A stretch of DNA of 24,005 nt from Nemertoderma westbladi (taxonomy: Eukaryota > Xenacoelomorpha > Nemertodermatida > Nemertodermatidae), in assembly GCA_032718475.1 (NCBI GenBank), contig JAUCBJ010008195.1:1-24005 (forward strand). The letters run 5' to 3'. Below, one piece after another: positions 8,631 to 17,533 of the stretch (position 1 is its first letter; the number at the start of each line of letters is the position of its first letter). Made by a program: the position numbers and the translations under genes. The notes beneath the pieces are model-generated. The model did no database searches. It was not told where the DNA came from and worked only from the letters and a program-made list of their open reading frames with translations.

Positions 8631-10552
8631 CAGTCGGTGAGAAGTCAAAAATTGGACTTGAGTCCAAAATTGGACTTCGACTCCAGTTCAAGTCCAAAAT
8701 TGGACTTCTGTGAGTCCAATATTGGACTTCAAATCAGCCAATTGTTCCAGGGCCTTGGGTAATTGGATCGGGCGGGATTTTTTTTTTTTAATCGAAAATA
8801 TATCAAAAAATAAGAGTTTTGAACAGGGGGACCTGAAATTCACCAGGGGGAACTTTTTTTATAAGGCTTTGAATTTTTACAAAAGTCCAATATTGGACTT
8901 TAAGTCTAATTTTGGACGTGACATTGAGAATCAAACTTAAAGGTACATGAAGCATGACGATGACACAGCCAGACAGCTATTAAGTTATGAAAAGTTACCT
9001 TTGCAGCTCTGTATGTATCTTCAGTGTACTGTACTTAGAATATAGGCTAAATGGTACATTCTAGCATTCTAGGTACTTTGTACTTTACTTTTAGCATATT
9101 GTTTAGATTTCATGTTATGTCTAACCTTACAGCCTTATGTACCCAGGATTTTTGACTCTTCTTTAGGACTAGATTAGCCTAGATTATGCTCCAACAAATA
9201 TTTAATTACATATTATATTTGGTGGAAACTGGTAGCAATGCCAGGTTTGCCAACAACAGCTGCTGCCAAGGCTAACTACAGTACAAGCTATGATTTCGTC
9301 TAAGCCTATGGGAGCCCTATCAGAAAGAAATACTACAAGTTGATGCTACCACCATCTCTTCTAATTTTTCCATACAACAGCTAAGGGTGTTTTAAAACAG
9401 CTGTATAATGAAAGGGGATTAGCAACTGATTAACGTGTTGGGGTCTCCACATAATAAGTACAGAAGTAAGAAGTAGGTAACACACGTCATAATTATAAAC
9501 CAATTGAGGGAAAGGAACAGGTTACAGAGGCAGGCTTTTCTAACTAAAACAATAAACGGCCACTTTTGACTTTACCAATTGAAGGAGCCCTATCACCTCA
9601 CCACATACTATACTACTACAATTTTTGGCATGCTGCATTACAGCTGCATTATATATATAGACCCTATTACTGTATTAAGAATGCTGTGCCGGCTTGTTGA
9701 CAAAAGTGCGCCTCCACAACTCCCTTACACTCTTACAGCCTTATCACCCATGACATTCTGACATTTGCTAGATCATCCGCATTTTCAAGGCCAGTGTCCT
9801 TTAAGACAGTAAGAAAGATGCGTCTCAAGAAAGTCATTTGCTGTCCACCATGCTTATTCACTCCATGAGGTGCACTGGCTGGTCCTCACGGCTTAAAAGC
9901 GATGTCCTGCAAAGCGGAGGCTGCTTTGTTCTAGTGTCAAGCTTGGGGGAACCAATGACTGAATGAGACACCTCCAACTCCAATGTTATATAGTGTCTGG
10001 TTGGAGATGCAGAGATGTGTATATTGTACTTGACAGTGAACCTAATCAAAACAATTAGTCAATAAACATTAACTCAATTACATAATAGGTTACAGTTTTC
10101 AGTAGTCTTATTTTTGCCATACTGCCATACGAAAATACCACAGGTATGGGTATGAATGAACTATACAGCTATAACTCAACTACCGCTACCGCTGTATACA
10201 CCTCTAAGGCAGTAAGGCTACCGCAAAGCCATACCACTACCGCAAAAAGTAACTACTGATGTCTGACTGTACGTACGTGTGCGATCCCTGCTTATTATAA
10301 TACTTATAATAATTAATTTGATCATTAAAATAATGTTGCATTGTAATTATGTAATATATATGTACTGACAGACTGATACGGGATGCAGTTTTGATTTAAA
10401 TACCGATAGGCCCTATACAGTATGGCAGGGGCAGCCGCAGCATGGGTACACTTGAAGTTGTACTAAAGTCCAATATTGGACTTTGGAGTCCAAAATTGGA
10501 CTTGAAGTCTAAAATTGGACTTGAAGTCCAATTTTTGACTTCTCACCGACTG
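8631..10552. mobile_element. 1.9-kb non-autonomous TIR element with palindromic subterminal repeats (5-bp duplication)
   Basis: The left end CAGTCGGTGAGAAGTC (8631-8646) is the reverse complement of the right end at 10537-10552; the match continues over AAAAATTGGACTT. CCCGT flanks it at 8626-8630 and 10553-10557. Both ends carry repeated palindromes of the AAGTCCAATATTGGACTT type (8640-8735, 8883-8918, 10463-10535), probably binding sites for the mobilising protein. The TIR start and 5-bp duplication link it to the 2076-2592 family. No transposase frame is visible inside; a weak decayed frame near 9860-10030 is unassignable. Confidence 0.82.
9505..9557. repeat. Dispersed repeat shared with 7271-7323
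   Basis: GAGGGAAAGGAACAGGTTAC followed by AAAACAATAAAC closely matches TAGGGAAAGGAGCAGGTTAC plus AAAACAATAAAC at about 7271-7323. Two copies of an old repeat, one inside each neighbouring element. Confidence 0.6.
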
Positions 10553-10735
10553 CCCGTGGCAGGGACAGAGGGAAGTGCCTTAAAAATTGCAATACCTGAT
10601 TATTGCTGCCTTGCCTACTTGTATCTTGTACTGTACCTGTCAAAAAATTTCGGCTCGTTTCGCTCGCCTTTCTTTTTCCTATTTACAGTACAGTATATCA
10701 GTATATGGTTTGGTTACTTACAGTTAGGTACAATG

Positions 10736-10868
10736 GCCAAATCTGGCATCTGACATTGATTGTGATTGCCATATTTGGCAATGGCAACCAAGCCAAATCT
10801 GGCAACATTTCTGATTGCCTGATTTGGCAACTATAGGCCTATAAACCCGTTGTTGCCATATTTGGCAA
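10736..10868. repeat. Cluster of five GCCAWATYTGGC-type palindromes
   Basis: GCCAAATCTGGC (10736), TGCCATATTTGGCA, GCCAAATCTGGC, GCCTGATTTGGC and TGCCATATTTGGCA occur within 133 bp. They resemble paired TGGC/GCCA half-sites of NFI-type factors, but the half-site spacing was not tested against any matrix. Either a degenerate minisatellite or a binding-site cluster. Confidence 0.55.
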
Positions 10869-10869
10869 C

Positions 10870-13140
10870 TTAACTAACTCATTGAATATGGCTTATACTG
10901 TACAGCTGTATGTTTCAGCTTCTGGCGTCTGCATCATCATTTGAAGTCCTTTAGTCATTCCTTAGATCCTGACACTGCCTGAAGGATAGGCAGAGGAGGG
11001 CCAGCTTATTTATACCCATACTTATAGTCAGACAGTCATAACTGCAGTCAGATAGTGGCATATTCTAATCAATATACTGATATACTGATATAGGCCTACC
11101 GTAATAAATGAGAGAAAATAACACGAACACAGCAACACAGGCTGACAGGTGATAGTTTATTTTTGCTTGCAATCTATGGCGCTGCTTGGGGAGTTTGGTT
11201 GATTTGTTGCTTGTACCAGTCTGCCAGTAATAGTTAAAGATTGTAACTGTGTAATGCTGATTCAATTGCCCTGCAATCCAAACCATCCTGACTCTGACTT
11301 ACCGCCAAAATTTAGGCAGATAGGTGGCAGATCTGATCTGCCACCCTTTCCAGTACAAATTACATCTCTTTCAATCATATGAATTTCCCGCGCTATGGAG
11401 CAGGGTGGCACCTTTTAGGGACTTGTGGTTTTATACTGTAATTAACAGCAAACGTCGTTCTGATTTATATGTTTATTAAGAAATAAAGTGCCAAGTGCCA
11501 TCATCGCGGGGTCTATAGTCTACCAGTCTACTACCTGACCACCCTATGCTGCTCTGCCCCTCTTTATCAACGGTACAGGACAGGACAGCCATAGGGACTT
11601 GAACAGTACTTCAGCTTCAGAATTGAAATGTTTTGGATGTTTTGTTTTGAAAAGTAAAAAATATACAGTAGAAATCTGGAAGTTTGATTGTCAGTTTGTT
11701 TTAATTTTTCAGGCAGTCACATCCCACCAACCCACAGTCCCTTCCCACTATCCCACGGAAATCTGTTTCATTATATATCATCAGTGGCGGATCTAGGACC
11801 CAAATCTCATCTCGGATTAATTCCCCTCTCGATGATGGGAATTAATTATTAATCCGAAGATATCAGGATATTCATATTCTATCTCGAATTAACAGCAAAA
11901 CAATAAACAAAAGTCAATACCGGTTCAGCAATAGCACGGTGAGTCAGGGAGACTTAATAATTCAAATTCAAATTGAATAACTCAAAAACTATTGTATTTG
12001 ACAATACCACACAAAAATGTTTAAAATACATGTAGGCTACATCCGCACAACAATGTTTTATTACCTTTTGGTTATTTTTTTGTTTTATTGCAAATAAACG
12101 TTTTCTGGGTTCAAAGGTCAATTTTTATACTTTACCCAAACTTTCACATAATAATAGCAATCATAAATGTAATGTGATAAAGTTATATCGGCATTGGAAA
12201 AATAATTTAAATCTGCTCTTGAGAACGATTACAGTGTAACTTTTGGGGTTCAAGTCTCCCTCACTCACCCTACAGTTATATTTGATTGCGTTGAAAGTTA
12301 AAAGAAAGAAGAAGTTAAATTGCATATCCATTGAAATATCATGAAATTGATTGCAGTTTACAGTAAAACGGCCACAGTAAGATTTATAAAATCAAGAATA
12401 AAAAAAAATAAAATCAACACACAATATTATCAATATAGATATTGAAAACATAATTTAATAAACAAACACTACAGTATAAATAAAATATATATTCCGTATT
12501 CATCAGTCTATACATTATAATCCGAACTTTTAAACAACTGGTACAATTCAGGAAATGCACTAAACTGCTAAATCCGATCGGCGGATGGATTCTGAAATGT
12601 GGACAGTCCAAATCAATGAAAGTGGTGGGGATATGCTGGCTGAAAGGATAAACCCATGGAACACGAACGGTGATCTCATGGCTCTACGCACGCTGGATGC
12701 TTTTTAGTAAGATCGTTTAACACAAAACTCTATTTAGGCAACTAAAAACAAAACAGAGATACTAACAATTATAACAAACAGATATAAATACATCAGCGAA
12801 AACCTCGTCACTGGTTCCGTCCAGTATCATTGTTAGCGTTTTGTTGAAACACCCACTCGGTCGATTCCTCCTTGACTGGAAACATCAGGTTTGGCCCATA
12901 CAACAATACAAAGTCATTCTAGCTCATCTATGCCTGAACCCGCCGGATCATAAGATCTATGTATGGTATTTGAATCTCCTCGAGGTACTGTAGTTCCGAT
13001 CCGGGTAACCCAGGTGCCAGGTTCGCCGTAGGCCTACAGTACTCATCATTGTTGTTTTTAAAGACCTACCTACAGGCTACATAGCTACACCTACCTACAT
13101 AGCCTCAGGCTATACCTCTACGCAAAAGTTATACCAAATT
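10870..13140. other. 2.3-kb intergenic DNA, no gene recognised
   Basis: AT-rich with frequent stops on both strands. It holds TAGGCCTA at 11091-11098 and 13029-13036, a possible transposon end CAGTGGCGGATCTAGGAC at 11783-11800 without a matching partner, and AT-rich tracts. No RNA gene, coding exon or array seen. Confidence 0.5.
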
Positions 13141-13156
13141 ATACCAAGTTATACCA

Positions 13157-13182
13157 GCAATTTCAATTTAAATTGAAATTGC
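13157..13182. repeat. Perfect 26-bp palindrome
   Basis: GCAATTTCAATTT is followed immediately by its reverse complement AAATTGAAATTGC. It lies about 530 bases before the CSN7 start and just after three TTATACCA repeats. It could be an element remnant. Confidence 0.7.
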
Positions 13183-13345
13183 ATTGGTGGGAGCTCTTCA
13201 ACAGTTCAAAATTTGTTTAAATGCAGTGTGCTTAAAAATTTCGTTGGCACGGGATTTGCTGCGAAATTGCATCGGCGCATGGCGCGCATAAAAATTGGTC
13301 GGTGCGCTATCCGGCGCACTTTTTAGATGGATTCCATACAGGGTA

Positions 13346-13497
13346 CCCAGTCATCTCAGCTCTTTAGGCTGAGAACACTCCTCAGTCGTCTCAGCCTAGG
13401 CTAAGAACACTCCCCCTCAGCCTAGGCTGAGAACACTCCCCAGTTATCTTATCTCAGCCTAGGCTGAGGTGACTCACCTTAGGCTGAGATGACTGGG
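13346..13497. mobile_element. 152-bp foldback element built of CTCAGCCTAGGCTGAG palindromes
   Basis: CCCAGTCATCTCAGC at 13346-13360 is the exact reverse complement of 13483-13497. Between them the 16-bp palindrome CTCAGCCTAGGCTGAG occurs perfectly at 13416-13431 and 13453-13468 and imperfectly at 13390-13405, spaced by GAACACTCC. No target duplication is clear. It ends about 195 bases before the CSN7 start codon and so may lie in its promoter. Confidence 0.7.
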
Positions 13498-13507
13498 GAC
13501 TGGGGAG

Positions 13508-13517
13508 CCATATTTGG
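13508..13517 (+). promoter_or_regulatory. CArG-box-like site upstream of CSN7
   Basis: CCATATTTGG fits the CC(A/T)6GG consensus for serum response factor, 175 bases before the CSN7 ATG. A single 10-bp match is weak evidence, and similar CCATATTTGG strings occur in the repeat cluster near 10770-10866. Confidence 0.2.
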
Positions 13518-13691
13518 TGGGGAGTTATCACAGCCTGTTACACAAACACCGGCAGCCAGCAGGGCGACAGCCAGACAGCCCGACCTCCCTGCTACTGAGT
13601 GCTACAGTGCTAGTACCGGTACCCGTTGCCCGTACCGCAGTACCTACAGCTGTACAGCGCTCCAGCCTTATACTGCTATCAGTTTAGGGCA

Positions 13692-14519
13692 ATGGCAATG
13701 GCTACGGATACAAAGAAGAATTTAATAGCTAGCCCATCAAAAAGTGCGGAATATTTCCATGCGACAGCAAAGGAACTTGATGGCGCACCTCTATTATCTC
13801 TGATCACTGAAATCACAGAATGTCCTGGAGTTTACGGGTTCAGTGAACTTTTAAGTTTACCCAACGTCCAGAAACTAAAAACAACGGAGGAAAATCATTA
13901 TAAACTCCTCCAACTATTCGCTTACGGGACGTATCAGGATTACCTCAGAAACAGATCGGAATTCCCAAGACTTTCCCCGAACCAGATTCGGAAACTACGG
14001 CACCTAACGCTCGCGGAATTGGGCGCTAACACGCAGTACCTCCCGTACTCGCAACTGGTGGAAGAGATCGGGATCGAGAGTGTCCGCGAACTGGAAGACC
14101 TAATAATCGACGCGCTTTACGCGGGGGTTGTCAGCGGGAAACTCAACCAGGAACTACGCCATTTCGAGGTTTACTCCGGGATCAGTCGGGACGTACCCGC
14201 TGAATCCATCCCTCACGTCGCCAAAGTGCTGGAGAACTGGTCCGGTATATGCGGGGGATTACTCGCTACGCTCGACGCGCTCATCGTGCAAGCGAATACC
14301 GCGCGCGGGGATTATCTTTGGCGTAAACGCGAGATTGAGACAGAAGTGGCCAATCTTAAGAAGGCGATTAAGGCAACTCAGGATCTGGATGAGTCGGGTC
14401 GGGATGGGGTTTGTGATTCCGTACATCCGGGGCAGTCTACCGATAAACACCACGCCGCCAGTAAGAAAGCGAGTAAATTGCGCGGCTCAGGGGGCAGATT
14501 CTGGAAAAAGTTAACCTGA
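13692..14519 (+). CDS. COPS7: COP9 signalosome complex subunit 7 (CSN7, PCI domain)
   Basis: CSN7 is a scaffold subunit of the COP9 signalosome, which removes NEDD8 from cullin-RING ligases. The 275-residue product equals the usual animal length. Recognisable blocks in order are ECPGVYGFSELLSLPNV (43-59), LLQLFAYGTYQDYL (72-85), the PCI winged-helix signature RKLRHLTLAELG (100-111) and RELEDLIIDALYAGVVSGKL (132-151), IETEVANLKKAIKAT (215-229, C-terminal helix) and the tail SKKASKLRG...FWKK (258-273), close to the vertebrate CSN7A tail. I chose the ATG at 13692 (GCAATGG, purine at -3 and G at +4); a second in-frame ATG is at 13698, and the open frame extends upstream to an ATG at 13626 without family similarity. 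The gene is one exon with no frameshift. A poly(A) tail or target duplication marking a retrocopy is not evident. Its coding sequence is clearly more GC-rich than the flanks. Confidence 0.96.
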   Translation: MAMATDTKKNLIASPSKSAEYFHATAKELDGAPLLSLITEITECPGVYGFSELLSLPNVQKLKTTEENHYKLLQLFAYGTYQDYLRNRSEFPRLSPNQIRKLRHLTLAELGANTQYLPYSQLVEEIGIESVRELEDLIIDALYAGVVSGKLNQELRHFEVYSGISRDVPAESIPHVAKVLENWSGICGGLLATLDALIVQANTARGDYLWRKREIETEVANLKKAIKATQDLDESGRDGVCDSVHPGQSTDKHHAASKKASKLRGSGGRFWKKLT

Positions 14520-14546
14520 GCCACAAAAGTAATAATAATAATATAA

Positions 14547-14577
14547 ATTAAAGTAATGCCGTACTAATAATAATAAA
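14547..14577 (+). terminator. Polyadenylation signals after CSN7
   Basis: ATTAAA at 14547-14552 and canonical AATAAA at 14572-14577 lie 28 and 53 bases after the CSN7 stop codon, implying a short 3' UTR. The cleavage site cannot be fixed from sequence. Confidence 0.55.
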
Positions 14578-14579
14578 CA

Positions 14580-15064
14580 TTGAATAGAACATTTATCCCC
14601 TTATTTTATAATTTCTAGTTACCGATAAATATGTTTCGTAAATATATAACTCTACTATGTCTTTCCTTTCTTAGTGCAAAGCATTAAAAGTGTCTCTCAT
14701 TACTTTACTTCACTAAACTTATAAATTACCTTCCACTACTAATATAAATAAGATTGATGATTTTTACTGGCTGTAAATATTTGGTACAAAAATGTTCCTA
14801 ATGAGTTGGGGTGAGCGAGAGATTGAACCTCCAATAGTAAATGCCAATATCCCTCCTCCTTAGTGGCTAAGTAAGAATTTATATATTTTCCTTTCCAAAT
14901 CTTTAGCAATCTCCATCCTACAAGAGTTTGCAAAAAGGTGCCTCCGACGATATTGCACCAGTCCCGCCGCAGTTATTCTTCAACCTTCAAGTGATTTATT
15001 ACTGATGGAAAGTGAGAACCTATGATGCTAATTGCCGTTTAATTTATTATATTATTTATTATGG
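14580..15064. other. Intergenic, nothing firm
   Basis: AT-rich sequence with no coding signal. A GGTTCAATCTC string on the minus strand near 14820 resembles a tRNA B-box, but no acceptable A-box or cloverleaf accompanies it. Confidence 0.5.
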
Positions 15065-15068
15065 TTAT

Positions 15069-15309
15069 ATTGAAAAATATCGAGAGTAAAAATATCGAGT
15101 GTTGAAAAATATCGAGAGTAAAAATAACGCGAGGGGTAAAAATATCGAGTGTTGAAAAATATCGAGTGTTGAAAAATATAGAGAGTAAAAATAACGCGAG
15201 GGGTAAAAATATCGAGTGTTGAAAAATATCAAGTGTTGAAAAATATCGAGAGTAAAAATATCGAATGTTGAAAAATATCGAGAGTAAAAATATCGAGTGT
15301 TGAAAAATA
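15069..15309. repeat. Minisatellite of AAAAATATCGAG-based units (15-17 bp)
   Basis: About 15 units of AAAAATATCGAG followed by AGT or TGTTG, interspersed with AAAAATAACGCGAGGGGT variants (twice). Unit types alternate, giving compound periods of about 33 bp. The open minus-strand frame through it is a by-product of the repeat. Confidence 0.88.
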
Positions 15310-15820
15310 TCAAATGGGAATCATGACGTTACTGGGTATTGATGCATCAAAAATCACAATTGTTTTCTTTTCTACCATACCAAAACCGTGTAAGTCGATT
15401 TATATGAAAAGTGAGAAATAAATTTAAAAAAAAAGTTTTGGCACTAATATATATGCACAATTTGTAAAGGTAGGCCCCTACACAAAATTATAACTCATCA
15501 AATTAAATTTTAACCAAATGCCAGCTGTTTAAAGTCCAAAAACTTTAAACGCGATTATCTCGAAAAGTCAAAAAATGTACTTACTGGGTTTTGGTTTGGA
15601 GCTGCCGTGCTATCCTATGGGTACTTTGCTGTAAGGAAAAAATTTTTTCCTATTTCTTTCTTATTTTTCTCTCGATTTTGGGCTATATTCGGCCAAAAAA
15701 AATTAAAAAGTATCAAGTTACGTATTTTTGCATTATTTTATACACCATGCTAAAAAATGGGGTAAGATTTTTTCAAGATTCATAAAATCTATGATTATTA
15801 TTATAAGCACATGACCTACT
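15310..15820. other. Intergenic flank left of the 5.2-kb element
   Basis: AT-rich, with no gene recognised. GATTTTTTCAAGATTCAT near 15763 resembles, in inverted form, sequence near 21068-21086. The inverted similarity may therefore extend beyond the ends I assign to the neighbouring element. Confidence 0.4.
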
Positions 15821-16342
15821 CTGCCGTTGTTTGGCAATACACCCTATCTCAAAATTTTCAAAAAAAATTTTATTTGACCAATTGGGGTAACTTGACACGC
15901 TCTTTTCAATGAAACTAAGAAAAGTGGGGTGTTCCTTTCACGAAATCGGACTTTTTCAATCTTAAAACACCCCATGGCAGCATCTCAAATCAACAGCTGC
16001 GTAGCAAAACACCCTATAGCTAAATTCGACCATATAGGGTGCTTTGCCTTGTTAACTCTGTCGACCAAATAACCCTATCCTTGAGTTAGGGTTTTTTGCC
16101 TTGCGCTTTACTTTTAAGCCAATCAATTATTTAAGGAATTGACCAATCAGAAGTAATATCCTTTTGTCATTTAATAATATTTATTTACACTACTTAAAGG
16201 TAACTCTGTCTGGCGGGAAATCAATTTTAGTTATTTCAATTTGACCTGGCGCTAATTAATTTACCCTATCTAGTTATATTGATTTTTGTTAGGAATTTAC
16301 TCTTTATTACAACCAACAATGTACTAACAGTCTCTGTAAGTT

Positions 16343-17533
16343 TTAAGGGGAAATTGAGTTTGACAATAATGACGAGGAAGAGAATCTGGATACGTTTTTT
16401 GGATTTGTTATTACATCAGGATAAATAGGAAGTGGGACAAATGGAGTAGTTGGACGCGGGCCTGGGATGGGTGATGTAGTGTTAGGTACTGGGGAAGCGG
16501 AAGGTGAAGAAGATGGAGCTCTTGTTGGAACTGGGGAAGGTGGAATGGTTGTTGGAACTGGGGAAGGTGGAATGGTTGTTGGAACTGGGGAAGGTGGAAT
16601 GTTTGTTGGAACTGGGGAAGGTGGAATGGTTGTTGGAACTGGGGAAGGTGGAATGGTTGTTGGAACTGGGGAAGGTGGAATGGTTGTTGGAACTGGGGAA
16701 GGAGGAGATGTGGTTGGTACGGGGGAAGGTAGAGTGGTTGTTGGAACCGGGGAAGGTGGAGTGGTTGTTGGAACTGGGGAAGGTGGAGATGTGGTTGGAA
16801 CGGGGGAAGGTGGAGTGGTTGTTGGTACTGGGGAAGGTGGATATGTGGTTGGAACTGGGGAAGGTGGAGATGTGGTTGGAACTGGGGGAGGTGGAATTGT
16901 TGTCGGAACCGAAGTAGGTGGAGTGGTTGTTGGAACTGGGGAAGGTGGAATGGTTGTTGGAACTGGGGAAGGTGGAATGGTTGTTGGAACTGGGGAAGGT
17001 GGAATGGTTGCTGGATCTGGGGAAGGTGGAATGGTTGTTGGAACTGGGGAAGGTGGAATGGTTGTTGGAACTGGGGAAGGAGGAGATGTGGTTGGCACGG
17101 GGGAAGGTGGCGTGGTTGTTGGAACTGGGGAAGGTGGAATGGTTGTTGGAACTGGGGAAGGTGGAATGGTTGCTGGATCTGGGGAAGGTGGAATGGTTGT
17201 TGGAACTGGGGAAGGTGGAAGGGTTGTTGGAACTGGGGAAGGTGGAGTGGTTGTTGGAACTGGGGAAGGTGGAGTGGTTGTTGGAACTGGGGAAGGTGGA
17301 GTGGTTGTTGGAACTGGGGAAGGTGGAGTGGTTGTTGGAACTGGAGAAGGTGGAGTGATTGTTGGAACTGGGGAAGGAGGAGATGTGGTTGGAACTGGGG
17401 AAGGAGGAGATGTGGTTGGAACTGGGGGAGGTGGAATTGTTGTCGGGACCGAAGAAGGTGGAGTGGTTGTTGGAACTGGGGAAGGTGGAATGGTTGTTGG
17501 AACTGGGGAAGGTGGAATGGTTGTTGGAACTGG
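16343..17533 (-). CDS. Possible Pro/Thr/Ser-rich repeat protein, C-terminal part (no start identified)
   Basis: On the minus strand one frame reads as tandem 9-residue units PTTIPPSPV / PTTSPPSPV / PTTTPPSPV. It leaves the repeat as a still proline-rich tail (SASPVPNTTSPIPGPRP, then a Ser-rich end) and stops with TAA at 16343. Unit variants change I/T/S at one position and otherwise swap synonymous codons (CCA/CCC, GTT/GTC, ACA ACC/ACC ACA), which suits a protein-coding past. The frame stays open past 17533, but an indel there changes the repeat register. There is no ATG in the array, so an N-terminal exon would have to be spliced on. A mucin-like or extracellular role would be inference. The plus strand is also open for long stretches (16467-17837) as Gly/Val-rich repeats, which I consider less likely to be coding. 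Confidence 0.3.
   Translation of the reverse strand, partial: PVPTTIPPSPVPTTIPPSPVPTTTPPSSVPTTIPPPPVPTTSPPSPVPTTSPPSPVPTITPPSPVPTTTPPSPVPTTTPPSPVPTTTPPSPVPTTTPPSPVPTTLPPSPVPTTIPPSPDPATIPPSPVPTTIPPSPVPTTTPPSPVPTTSPPSPVPTTIPPSPVPTTIPPSPDPATIPPSPVPTTIPPSPVPTTIPPSPVPTTTPPTSVPTTIPPPPVPTTSPPSPVPTTYPPSPVPTTTPPSPVPTTSPPSPVPTTTPPSPVPTTTLPSPVPTTSPPSPVPTTIPPSPVPTTIPPSPVPTTIPPSPVPTNIPPSPVPTTIPPSPVPTTIPPSPVPTRAPSSSPSASPVPNTTSPIPGPRPTTPFVPLPIYPDVITNPKNVSRFSSSSLLSNSISP

Noticed and set aside
9858-10049. 63-codon minus frame and related plus frames inside the 1.9-kb element
   Set aside because: Some stretches look protein-like, but frames are broken and no family is recognised; possibly decayed cargo, not callable.
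11783-11800. CAGTGGCGGATCTAGGAC as a hAT-type terminal repeat
   Set aside because: It resembles known hAT/MITE ends, but I found no matching right end or duplication in the window, so no element can be delimited.
13626-13691. Upstream in-frame ATG extending CSN7 by 22 residues
   Set aside because: The extra residues have no similarity to the family, and the ATG at 13692 has a better context and gives the usual length.
13692-14577. CSN7 as a processed retrocopy
   Set aside because: Lack of introns fits, but there is no poly(A) tail or flanking duplication, the frame is intact, and AATAAA is in a normal place; kept as an open question rather than a call.
14815-14895. tRNA-like sequence on the minus strand (GGTTCAATCTC)
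   Set aside because: The candidate A-box TAGCCACTAAGG fits poorly and no cloverleaf pairing can be drawn.
15065-15313. 82-codon minus-strand frame rich in Phe, Tyr and Ser
   Set aside because: It is the translation of the AAAAATATCGAG minisatellite, not a gene.
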